Shown here one piece after another: positions 9,510 through 17,436 of a stretch of DNA of 57,171 bases. How positions within the stretch are numbered: the stretch's first letter is position 1; each line of letters opens with the position of its first letter. Location: contig JAQTQZ010000021.1 of NCBI GenBank assembly GCA_028712695.1, positions 1 through 57,171 on the forward strand, in the 5' to 3' direction. Both the position numbers and the translations under genes were made by a program. This stretch comes from Methylovulum sp. Lineage in GTDB: Bacteria > Pseudomonadota > Gammaproteobacteria > Methylococcales > Methylomonadaceae. A model generated the notes under the pieces. The model was not told where the DNA came from. It saw only the letters and a list, made by a program, of their open reading frames with translations, and made no database searches.

Positions 9510-10111
9510 TCCAGCTAGCAGGTGAGGAAGGCATAGCATTGCCAAAAAAACGTTTGGTCATTGCCATGACGGGGGCGACCGGTGCGGTTTACGGCGTAAG
9601 AATGTTGCAGGTGCTTCAAGCTCAAGAACAATGGGAGTCGCATCTGGTGATTTCTGCTGCAGGTCTGGTGAACTTGAAATACGAAATGGACATGCAGCGG
9701 GCGGAATTATATGCACTCGCCGATAGGACTTATGGCATCAATGACATTGCCGCCGCCATTGCCAGCGGCTCGTTCAAAACCGAAGGCATGATTATTGCGC
9801 CCTGTTCAATGAAAACATTGGCGGCTGTGGCGCATGGCTTTGGTGACAACCTGATATCCCGTGCTGCCGATGTTGCTCTGAAAGAACGGCGTAAAGTGGT
9901 GGTTATGCCGCGCGAAACCCCGCTTAATCTCGCCCATATCCGTAATATGGGCAGTGTGACGGAAATGGGCGGTATTATTTTTCCACCGATGCCGGCTTTT
10001 TATAGCAAATCAGATTCCGTAGCAGCCTTGGTTGACGAAGGTGTCGGGCGTGTTCTGGATATGTTCGGTGTTGATGTGGACGGTTTGTATAAGCCTTGGA
10101 ATGGTTTGTGA
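9506..10111 (+). CDS. ubiX: Flavin prenyltransferase UbiX
   Basis: UbiX joins dimethylallyl phosphate to FMN to make prenyl-FMN, the cofactor of UbiD-type decarboxylases used in ubiquinone synthesis. The FMN-binding TGATGAVYG is at 22-30, followed by the conserved PCSMKTLAAVAHG and the SRAADVALKERR...MPRETPLNLAHIRNM block. The 201-residue length is normal. ATG at 9506 overlaps the pip stop (ATGA). The partner ubiD is not in the window. Confidence 0.95.
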   Translation: MIQLAGEEGIALPKKRLVIAMTGATGAVYGVRMLQVLQAQEQWESHLVISAAGLVNLKYEMDMQRAELYALADRTYGINDIAAAIASGSFKTEGMIIAPCSMKTLAAVAHGFGDNLISRAADVALKERRKVVVMPRETPLNLAHIRNMGSVTEMGGIIFPPMPAFYSKSDSVAALVDEGVGRVLDMFGVDVDGLYKPWNGL

Positions 10112-11658
10112 CGGTGCACTTTAATTTAAAAACGCACGGTATGTTCGAAAAATTATTACCCGCTGTTAATAAGTACCTCATTTGGTTGTTGGCCGGTGTT
10201 TTTGCCTTGCGCGTCGCTTATCTTTCCGTCAATGGCCTTGATTTGATTGGCGACGAAAGCTACTACTGGGATTGGTCACGTCGGCCTGATTGGTGTTATT
10301 ACAGCAAGCCGCCCATGGTGGCTTGGCTGATTGGCGTTTTTACCTTTATGGGGGGGGGCGATTACGCGGCGGTGGTGCGATTACCCGCTGTAGCGCTGGG
10401 CATGGTTTTTTTAGGCTATTTTTATGCGACGGCAAGGGCGTTTTATTCAGCACAGGCTGCCGCATTAGCCTTATTGTTGATTTTGGCTACGCCATTTAAT
10501 GTGCTGGCCAATTTTATCATGACCATCGACCCGCCCCTGTATTGCTTCTGGATGATGAGTCTGTACTACTTGCGCAAAGCGTTGTTTGACAACTGCCAAA
10601 GCGCTTGGTTTTGGGCAGGATTAGCAACAGGAGCGGCCTTGCTAAGCAAGCAAGTCGCCTTAATTATTCCGCTTATGTTGGTTTGTTTTTTGTTGTTGAA
10701 TCAGTCTCGGCACAAGATATTTAAACGGGAGTTTTGGTTTTATTTGCTCCCTGTCATGGTTAGTATGGTTCCTATTTTATTGTGGAACCAACAACATGAT
10801 TGGGTGATGTTCGGCCATAGCAAGGGACATTTTGGCATCAAGGAGTCGGCTACGTTGGTGAAACAGTTGGGGCAAGCGGGCGAATTTCTGTTGTTTCAAG
10901 TGCTACTGGTTTCGCCGGTGATTTTTGTTTTGACCCTCATCATGGGCTTTAAGGCAACGGCCCGCTTTACCCAGCTAAGTCAGGAAGAACAATTCCTGAT
11001 ACTGATGGGGCCAATCTTATTGGTAGGCATATTGGCGCTGAGTTTTGTGCAAAAAGTACAGGGTAATTGGCCGATGCCTTTCTATTTTAGTGCATTCATT
11101 TTATTAAGCGGGCAATGGGTTGCGGGTGCTTGGAAAAAATGGCTTAAGACAGGATTGCTTATTGGTTATTTAATGGTGTCGCTCACTTATGCCTTGCCGC
11201 TGTTAATCCAAGTTTTTAACTTACATAACACCGTGGTTGACCCAACATACCGGTTCAGGCATTGGCGCGAACTGGCGGCAGCCATTGATTTGGAGCGGCA
11301 AAAAATCTTGTCGTCTGCTCAGCGTACCTTTGTTGTGGCATTAGGGCATCGCTATTTGGCTAGCCAGCTTGCTTTTTACCTTCCCGACCATCCTAACATT
11401 TACCGTTATGAGGAAAGCGGGAAAATAGAATCCCAATACGAAGTGTGGCCTGGCCCTGTTGAATACAGGGGGAATACGGCTTTTATTGTGAGTGAATATG
11501 ACACAGCGGGTGTTTCTAATGTCCTAAAATCCGCGTTTCAGCACTTCCGTCAAGTCGCTGTCATAGATAATCCGATGGCTAAAAATAGCCATTACTATTT
11601 GTTCATTGGTGAAAACCTTAAGTTTTGGCCGCCAAAAATAACCCAGGAAAGTGAATGA
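10096..11658 (+). CDS. GT39-family (ArnT/PMT-like) glycosyltransferase
   Basis: A polytopic membrane enzyme of about 520 residues that should transfer a sugar from an undecaprenyl-phosphate carrier to a periplasmic acceptor. The catalytic acidic pair lies in the first periplasmic loop (GDESYYWDW, Asp53-Glu54), followed by the KPPMVAWL segment and about a dozen hydrophobic helices (PMT_2 region), then a soluble C-terminal domain. The acceptor could be lipid A or a protein. The start is uncertain: ATG 10096, GTG 10108 (overlapping the ubiX stop) and ATG 10141 are all in frame. The stop overlaps the next start. Confidence 0.85.
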   Translation: MEWFVTVHFNLKTHGMFEKLLPAVNKYLIWLLAGVFALRVAYLSVNGLDLIGDESYYWDWSRRPDWCYYSKPPMVAWLIGVFTFMGGGDYAAVVRLPAVALGMVFLGYFYATARAFYSAQAAALALLLILATPFNVLANFIMTIDPPLYCFWMMSLYYLRKALFDNCQSAWFWAGLATGAALLSKQVALIIPLMLVCFLLLNQSRHKIFKREFWFYLLPVMVSMVPILLWNQQHDWVMFGHSKGHFGIKESATLVKQLGQAGEFLLFQVLLVSPVIFVLTLIMGFKATARFTQLSQEEQFLILMGPILLVGILALSFVQKVQGNWPMPFYFSAFILLSGQWVAGAWKKWLKTGLLIGYLMVSLTYALPLLIQVFNLHNTVVDPTYRFRHWRELAAAIDLERQKILSSAQRTFVVALGHRYLASQLAFYLPDHPNIYRYEESGKIESQYEVWPGPVEYRGNTAFIVSEYDTAGVSNVLKSAFQHFRQVAVIDNPMAKNSHYYLFIGENLKFWPPKITQESE

Positions 11659-12332
11659 TAGAGATGAAATTAGAACGTCTTTGGCGTGAATTAGCCATTC
11701 TTTTGTTCTTGGTCTGCTTAACCACACCTTTTTTTTGGTTTACTGATCTTGACCTGCAAGCGGCGGCCTTGTTTTATCAGCCTAGTGATGAAAATGATGC
11801 GTGGCCTTGGCAGCACTGGTGGTTGTGGCAGATATTGTTCCGTTATGCCGATGTGTTTATTAGGACTGTAGCTATTGGGGCGTTAGTAATTGCGCTATTA
11901 GGTTGTTTTTTACCCAAATTAAAGCCTGTAAAACGTCCTGCGCTTTATCTTTTTTTAGTGATTATTGTAGGGCCGGGATTGGTTGTCAATCTGGTTTTTA
12001 AGGATCATTGGGGGCGTCCTAGACCTGTCCATGTCACTGAATTTGGTGGTCAGTACTCTTATATTCCACCGCTAGAAATAGGTGATACCGGTGAAAAGTC
12101 GTTTCCTTGCGGGCATTGTTCAGTGAGCTACGTTTTTTTTGCGCTGTATTTTTTATCACGCAAACGCAAGCCGTTTTATTTTCTCTTAACGATGATGCTT
12201 GCCTTGCTGATGGGTTTGGCCCGTATGTCGGCAGGCGGGCATTTTATTTCAGATATTTTATGGTCAGGTTATTTGGTGTTTTTTGTCTCTTGGCTTGTTT
12301 ATTATGGTTGGTATGACCGCAATCCCGCTTAA
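11655..12332 (+). CDS. PAP2-family membrane phosphatase
   Basis: This 225-residue integral membrane protein has all three PAP2 signature segments: KDHWGRPRP (116-124), PCGHCS (151-156) and ARMSAGGHFISD ending at Asp200. These form the phosphatase site facing the periplasm. Likely substrates are lipid A, undecaprenyl pyrophosphate or phosphatidylglycerol phosphate. Its pairing with a GT39 enzyme favours lipid A or carrier-lipid chemistry, an inference from context. ATG 11655 overlaps the upstream stop; a second ATG nine bases on is possible. Confidence 0.88.
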   Translation: MIEMKLERLWRELAILLFLVCLTTPFFWFTDLDLQAAALFYQPSDENDAWPWQHWWLWQILFRYADVFIRTVAIGALVIALLGCFLPKLKPVKRPALYLFLVIIVGPGLVVNLVFKDHWGRPRPVHVTEFGGQYSYIPPLEIGDTGEKSFPCGHCSVSYVFFALYFLSRKRKPFYFLLTMMLALLMGLARMSAGGHFISDILWSGYLVFFVSWLVYYGWYDRNPA

Positions 12333-12360
12333 ACCGATTATTTAAATCTGCGGTTGTTTT
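12332..12360. terminator. Possible shared terminator between convergent genes
   Basis: AACCG and CGGTT flank a central ATTTAAAT palindrome and are followed by GTTTT on the plus strand. The element overlaps the stop codon regions of the PAP2 gene and the MOSC gene. The stem is short, so confidence is limited. Confidence 0.35.
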
Positions 12361-13166
12361 GCACCAGTTGAGTTAATAATGACCTTATCGCCAACAGTCA
12401 ATGTGCCGCATTGGTCATGCAGCGCATTTTGCCCAAAATAAACTTTATTTTGCCATTTTCTAAGCCGGTTAAGCGTTGTTAATGGCTCTTTGCCAACCTT
12501 GGCTGTTGCGGGATCGATAGTCGGGATTGAACACCGTGAACAGGGTTTGGGCAATCTAAAATTAATCTCGCCAATCTTGATTTCGCGCCAACTGTCCTCG
12601 GCATAGGCTGGACAACCGGAGATAACCAAATTAGGCCGGAAACGGGACATTGGTAAATCCAGCCGCATTTCATTATTCAGTGAAGCCAGGGAGTTTTCTG
12701 AAATGATAAGAAAGGGAAAACCATCGGCAAAGGCAACCTGGTCGCCGGTGGTGCTGTAATTAGGATCAACAGGGCGAATTGTTTCATCTGGCAGGTAAAC
12801 CAAACGGCAGTCTTGTGCCAGAAAATCACTTAGCCATTCATTTGCCTGTTTTGATACGCTTTTAGCGACACATTGATCATGCCAGATAGTGCTGGTTATG
12901 AGGTTGCCATCACTAGGCATTAAGGGGAGTGACAGGTTTTCCAATCCTTGGGTGGATAATATTAACTGGTCTTTTGTCAGTGCCGTTGTGATTAACGCCA
13001 TCGCCGGTAACCGCCGCTGACTAAGAAATTGCCCCGCATTGTCAATAAGCATCCATTTCCTGTCATACATAAGGCCTGTTGCGGTGACCGGCCAGCTATT
13101 GACGTTAATGCCCGCTAGTGACTTGATCGGGTAAATTGTTATTGCGTTTAATGTGAAATTTATCAT
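12342..13166 (-). CDS. MOSC-domain protein (YcbX-like)
   Basis: A 274-residue protein with an N-terminal MOSC beta-barrel (MINFTLNAITIYPIKSLAGI) and a C-terminal MOSC domain. The conserved cysteine lies in PCSRC at 208-212, the presumed molybdenum-cofactor or sulfur ligand. Relatives such as YcbX and mARC reduce N-hydroxylated compounds using Moco and a redox partner. No ferredoxin domain is fused, unlike E. coli YcbX, so an external electron donor is needed. It directly abuts the PilZ gene upstream with no gap. Confidence 0.88.
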   Translation of the reverse strand: MINFTLNAITIYPIKSLAGINVNSWPVTATGLMYDRKWMLIDNAGQFLSQRRLPAMALITTALTKDQLILSTQGLENLSLPLMPSDGNLITSTIWHDQCVAKSVSKQANEWLSDFLAQDCRLVYLPDETIRPVDPNYSTTGDQVAFADGFPFLIISENSLASLNNEMRLDLPMSRFRPNLVISGCPAYAEDSWREIKIGEINFRLPKPCSRCSIPTIDPATAKVGKEPLTTLNRLRKWQNKVYFGQNALHDQCGTLTVGDKVIINSTGAKQPQI

Positions 13167-13547
13167 TTATTTAAAGACTAATTTACTTTGTGTTGACAGT
13201 AAATAATCTCCTAATTCATTGTTAAATTGGTTAAATTTTATGCCGTATTCGTAATGGGCCAAGGGCGCAATACGGGCAACACTGGATTTTATTACAAAAG
13301 TTTTGCCAGAATAAAAACACAAAGTCAGGGTGAGTTTTTGATTAATACTGAGTTTTTTATCCGTTGCAATCAATACGCCTTTGCTGGTAATGTCGAGCAA
13401 TTTAACACTAACGGTTTTGCCAAAGCTAAACAGGCCGAGGTCACTGATATAGGCGGCAATATCTTGACGGACACATCGGGTTGCAACGCGCTGATTTTTT
13501 ATTACACTTTCGGAACTCGGTTTAATGTTCTTGGTAGGTTTCATCAT
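13167..13547 (-). CDS. PilZ-domain c-di-GMP-binding protein
   Basis: A single-domain protein of 126 residues. RVATR matches the RxxxR ligand motif, and DITSKG is a near match to (D/N)xSxxG with Thr at the Ser position. The following strands (VLIATDKKL, YGIKFNQF) complete the PilZ barrel. It probably responds to cyclic di-GMP. It ends one base before the MOSC start, so the two are co-transcribed; no functional link is known. The start may be either of two adjacent ATGs. Confidence 0.82.
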   Translation of the reverse strand: MMKPTKNIKPSSESVIKNQRVATRCVRQDIAAYISDLGLFSFGKTVSVKLLDITSKGVLIATDKKLSINQKLTLTLCFYSGKTFVIKSSVARIAPLAHYEYGIKFNQFNNELGDYLLSTQSKLVFK

Positions 13548-13696
13548 AAAATTTAATCGAGGTCATATATTAAGGTCACGTCCTAAGTATTGATGGTAAG
13601 TGAATAAATTTCAAATAGAAAATTAAGTTTTTTAAATTAAAAATTATTTAATCCGCTAGAATTAAACTATGTAAAATTTTTACAACTAGAAAAATA

Positions 13697-14887
13697 ATGT
13701 GTCCAATTAAGCTTTACATTCAGCTAATCATTCAATTTTTTATCATTGTGCAGGTGGGCAGTGTTAACGCGGCTAAGACTAAACAAGCCGTAACTATCGC
13801 TTATTTAACCCAAGAGCGGGCCGCACTGCCTGTGTTATCTAATTTAGATCCTGTTATTAAAGATAAAGGTCTGTTAGGTGCGGAGCTTGCCATCAGCGAT
13901 AACAACACTACGGGCCAGTTTACAGGCCAGCAATTCGTACTGAAAAAATTCATTGTGCCGCTTGATGGCTCTGTGCTTGATGTCTTTAATAAAGCTATTG
14001 CTGATAAATTTAATTATGTTGTTAGTTTGCTGCCGGCCGAACAAATGCTAGGCATCGCTGATTTACCTGCTGCCCAAAAAATGATTTTATTTGATGCGGC
14101 AACCACTGATGATGCGTTACGTAACGAACAATGCCGCGCTAACATTTTGCATATTTTGCCCAGCCGTGCCATGCGTGCCGATGCACTCGCGCAATACATG
14201 ATGAAAAAACGCTGGACTAAATGGCTTTTAGTCGTAGGTACGCAACCCGAAGACCAGTTGTTTGCCGAAGCAGTCAAACGCTCGGCCAAACGCTTTAATA
14301 TGTCGCTAGTCGCCGAAAAAAGGTGGGAACACACCTATGATGCACGGCGTACTGCACAATCAGATGTCGCGGTATTCAGCCAGCTTGATGACGATTATGA
14401 TGTGTTAGTCGTGGCGGATGAGCAGGGCGAGTTTGGCGAGTATCTGGATTACCGCACATGGCTGCCCAGACCGGTTATTGGTACCCAAGGCCTGATTGCG
14501 ACGGCGTGGCACCGCACCCATGAACAATGGGGGGCGGTGCAAATTCAAAACCGCTTTAAAGAACAAGCTGGCCGGTGGATGGAAGAACAGGACTATGCCG
14601 CTTATTTGGCAGTGAGGGCTATTGGTGAGGCGGCAATCCGTACGCAATCCAATGAGTTAAAGCCCGTTAAAGCGTACCTGATCAGCGAAAAATTTGCTTT
14701 ACAAGGTTATAAAGGTGCCCCTTTATCCTTTCGGGCATGGAACGGACAATTGCGCCAGCCCGTGTTGCTTGCGGCTCCACGCTCTTTAGTGGCGGTCGCA
14801 CCTATAGAAGGTTTTTTACATCCCAAGACTGAACTTGACACGCTAGGCTATGACCAACCTGAAGCGCATTGCCAATGGAGTAAATAA
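13697..14887 (+). CDS. ABC substrate-binding protein, PQQ alcohol-dehydrogenase system type
   Basis: A 396-residue exported protein with a hydrophobic N-terminal signal ending at about VNA. It has a type I periplasmic-binding-protein fold (AIAYL-like first strand, PEDQLFAEAVKRSAKRF lobe, VAVFSQLDDDYDVLVVADE). The order binding protein, YVTN propeller, ATPase, permease matches the conserved set described with PQQ-dependent alcohol dehydrogenases (PedABC-like). Presumed role: binding an alcohol or related ligand, or supporting dehydrogenase function. Its TAATG junction couples it to the next gene. Confidence 0.85.
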   Translation: MCPIKLYIQLIIQFFIIVQVGSVNAAKTKQAVTIAYLTQERAALPVLSNLDPVIKDKGLLGAELAISDNNTTGQFTGQQFVLKKFIVPLDGSVLDVFNKAIADKFNYVVSLLPAEQMLGIADLPAAQKMILFDAATTDDALRNEQCRANILHILPSRAMRADALAQYMMKKRWTKWLLVVGTQPEDQLFAEAVKRSAKRFNMSLVAEKRWEHTYDARRTAQSDVAVFSQLDDDYDVLVVADEQGEFGEYLDYRTWLPRPVIGTQGLIATAWHRTHEQWGAVQIQNRFKEQAGRWMEEQDYAAYLAVRAIGEAAIRTQSNELKPVKAYLISEKFALQGYKGAPLSFRAWNGQLRQPVLLAAPRSLVAVAPIEGFLHPKTELDTLGYDQPEAHCQWSK

Positions 14888-15849
14888 TGTTTAAAAATAA
14901 TATCATCACACCGTTGTTGCTAGCATTGACGGTAACCGCACACGCCGAGACGGTGTTTGTCACCTTAGAAAAAGATAATGCGTTGGCTGTAGTCGATCCT
15001 ATTGCCGGTAAGTTAATCAAAACTGTATCCATAGGTCAGCGGCCGCGAGGGATTGCGATTAGCCCTGATAATAAATTTCTTTACGTTGCGACCAGTGATG
15101 ACAACACCATAAAAATAATTGCTGCGGATACGCTGAAAGAAGTAGGGAAGCTGCCTTCGGGCGAAGACCCTGAAACCTTCGCGCTCAATCCGGCAGGCGA
15201 CATGCTTTATGTCTCAAATGAAGACGATAGCTTGGTCACGGTCATCGACATTGCTAAACAAAAAGTGATCAAACAAATCAAGGTGGGTGTAGAACCCGAA
15301 GGGATTACCGTCAGTCCAGATAATCGTTGGCTTATTAGTGCGTCTGAAACTACGAATATGCTGCATTGGATTGACGCGAAAACCAATGCCATTGTCGAAA
15401 ATACGTTAGTTGACCCGCGTCCGCGTGCGGTAAGTTTTACGGCGGATAGCCAGCAGTTGTGGATGACTTCCGAAATGGCCGGTACATTGATGGTGATCGA
15501 TGTTAAAACTAAACAGCCCATTAAAACTGTCAGTTTCAATGTCACTGGCGTAACCGCCGATAAAATCCAACCGGTCGGTGTGGTCATTGATAAAGAAAGG
15601 CAACGGGCTTACATCGCTTTAGGGCCTGCTAATCGGGTGGCTGTTGTGAACGCGCAAACCTATGAAGTTGAAAATGTACTATTGGTTGGCTCGCGAGTTT
15701 GGAACTTGGCTTTTTCGCCGGATGAAAAGCGTTTATATACCACTAATGGCGTCAGTAATGACATGTCCATTGTTGATTTAGAAAGCCAAACCGTGACTAA
15801 GTCGGTCGGTGTTGGCAGCTATCCTTGGGGCGTCGCCGTAAAACCATGA
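14887..15849 (+). CDS. YVTN beta-propeller protein, PQQ-associated
   Basis: A 320-residue periplasmic seven-bladed propeller. A signal peptide (PLLLALTVTAHA) is followed by repeated blades with GxRPRGIAISPDNKFLYV, GVEPEGITVSPDNRWL and WNLAFSPDEKRLY patterns. This family is known as the PQQ-dependent catabolism-associated beta-propeller; its biochemical role is not settled. It overlaps the gene before it (TAATG) and the ATPase gene after it (ATGA). The dehydrogenase and the CXXCW-motif protein often seen in the same cluster are absent here. Confidence 0.9.
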   Translation: MFKNNIITPLLLALTVTAHAETVFVTLEKDNALAVVDPIAGKLIKTVSIGQRPRGIAISPDNKFLYVATSDDNTIKIIAADTLKEVGKLPSGEDPETFALNPAGDMLYVSNEDDSLVTVIDIAKQKVIKQIKVGVEPEGITVSPDNRWLISASETTNMLHWIDAKTNAIVENTLVDPRPRAVSFTADSQQLWMTSEMAGTLMVIDVKTKQPIKTVSFNVTGVTADKIQPVGVVIDKERQRAYIALGPANRVAVVNAQTYEVENVLLVGSRVWNLAFSPDEKRLYTTNGVSNDMSIVDLESQTVTKSVGVGSYPWGVAVKP

Positions 15850-16586
15850 ACGGACCTGTCGCTTTGTCAGTTGAGGACTTAACCTTTTCATACGGTGGTA
15901 AAAAAGCCTTGAATGGTGTTAATTTTAAAATACGCACCGGTGAATGCACGCTGCTCTTAGGGCCTAATGGCGCAGGCAAAAGCACGTTGTTTTCTTTGAT
16001 TACCCGGTTATACGACACCCGCGATGGCCATATTGAGTTATGTGGTTTTGATGTTAAACAACAGACCCGTAAGGCGTTGGCAAATTTGGGCATTGTGTTT
16101 CAGCAAACCACCTTGGATATGGATTTGACTATCTTGCAAAATTTGCATTATCACGCCGCATTGCATGGCATGGGTGGTAAGTTTGCTAAACAGCGGATTC
16201 AGGAAGAATTAGAGCGTTTAAGTCTATATGAGCGGCGAGGGGAAAAAGTGCGCCAGCTTAACGGCGGTCATAAACGGCGGGTCGAAATTGCCCGTGCCTT
16301 GCTCCACAAGCCCGCTTTGTTGCTGCTTGATGAGCCTACGGTGGGGTTGGATATGCCTAGCCGTCAAGCCATAGTTGAGTACGTGCACCAGTTGGCCAGT
16401 TCAAAACAGTTGGCGGTGTTATGGGCTAGCCACTTGATTGATGAGGTTTATCCAGATGACCACGTCATTGTCTTGCATAAAGGTCAAGTTAAGGCGAACG
16501 GAACTGTTGACGGGGTCTTAAAAGCCACTGGCACTGTGCATATAAAAGACGCTTTTTACAGCCTAACGCAAGGGGAGCGCGCGTGA
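15846..16586 (+). CDS. ABC transporter ATPase, PQQ alcohol-dehydrogenase system
   Basis: The 246-residue nucleotide-binding subunit has Walker A GPNGAGKST at 39-47, a Q-loop near 86, Walker B LLLLDEPTVGLD at 158-169 and the switch His in WASHLIDE. The signature is LNGGHKRRVE rather than LSGGQ; this Asn/His variant is typical of the PQQ-linked ABC-2 group as far as I recall. The start at 15846 is chosen because it overlaps the propeller stop. It should power the ABC-2 permease that follows. Confidence 0.93.
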   Translation: MNGPVALSVEDLTFSYGGKKALNGVNFKIRTGECTLLLGPNGAGKSTLFSLITRLYDTRDGHIELCGFDVKQQTRKALANLGIVFQQTTLDMDLTILQNLHYHAALHGMGGKFAKQRIQEELERLSLYERRGEKVRQLNGGHKRRVEIARALLHKPALLLLDEPTVGLDMPSRQAIVEYVHQLASSKQLAVLWASHLIDEVYPDDHVIVLHKGQVKANGTVDGVLKATGTVHIKDAFYSLTQGERA

Positions 16587-17386
16587 ATATCATCCATTTT
16601 TGGCGGGCTTTATGGGGGATTGTGGGACGCGAGCTATGGCGCTTTGTCACCCAACGCGAGCGTTTCATCTCTGCATTAGTCAGGCCACTAGTTTGGCTAT
16701 TTGTTTTTGCCGCTGGGTTTCGGGCAGCTTTAGGGCTTGCTATCGCGCCCCCCTACGAAACTTATATCTTATATGAAGTGTACATCACCCCCGGCCTATG
16801 CGGGATGATACAGCTATTTAATGGTATGCAGAGCTCGTTATCGATGGTTTATGATCGGGAAATGGGTAGTATGCGGATATTGTTGGTGTGCCCATTACCG
16901 CGCTGGTTTTTATTGCTGAGTAAGTTGCTGGCGGGGACAGGTGTTTCTGTTTTACAGGTGTATGTGTTTTTGGCAATTGCTTGGTTTTATGATATCCAGG
17001 CACCGTGGCAAGGTTATTTATGGCTTTTGCCAGCCTTGATTCTATCCGGCTTGATGCTGGGTGCATTAGGCTTATTGCTGTCGTCATTTATTAAACAATT
17101 GGAAAATTTTGCCGGGGTGATGAATTTTGTCATTTTCCCGATGTTTTTTATGTCAACGGCTTTGTATCCTCTATGGAAACTGAAAGAATCCAGTGTGCTA
17201 CTGCATAATTTGGCGCAATACAATCCTTTTTCACAGGCTGTGGAATTGGTCCGCTTTGCTCTCTATGGGCAATTTAACCAATACGCGTTCATTTATACCC
17301 TGACCGCTTTCGTTATTTTTATGACGGTTGCCGTCATAGGATATAACCCATCAAGAGGCATGATGATCAAAAAGGTTGGAACCTAG
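16583..17386 (+). CDS. ABC-2 type permease, PQQ alcohol-dehydrogenase system
   Basis: A 267-residue integral membrane protein with six predicted helices and the ABC-2 motif region (NPFSQAVELVRFALYG) near the end. It starts with GTG at 16583, overlapping the ATPase stop (GTGA). ABC-2 permeases usually export, which is odd beside a substrate-binding protein; in this family the direction of transport has not been settled. It is the last gene of the operon. Confidence 0.9.
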   Translation: MNIIHFWRALWGIVGRELWRFVTQRERFISALVRPLVWLFVFAAGFRAALGLAIAPPYETYILYEVYITPGLCGMIQLFNGMQSSLSMVYDREMGSMRILLVCPLPRWFLLLSKLLAGTGVSVLQVYVFLAIAWFYDIQAPWQGYLWLLPALILSGLMLGALGLLLSSFIKQLENFAGVMNFVIFPMFFMSTALYPLWKLKESSVLLHNLAQYNPFSQAVELVRFALYGQFNQYAFIYTLTAFVIFMTVAVIGYNPSRGMMIKKVGT

Positions 17387-17436
17387 GTCATCATGATTGA
17401 AAATTTTTGTGAAAATAAAAACAATTCGGTGGGCAA

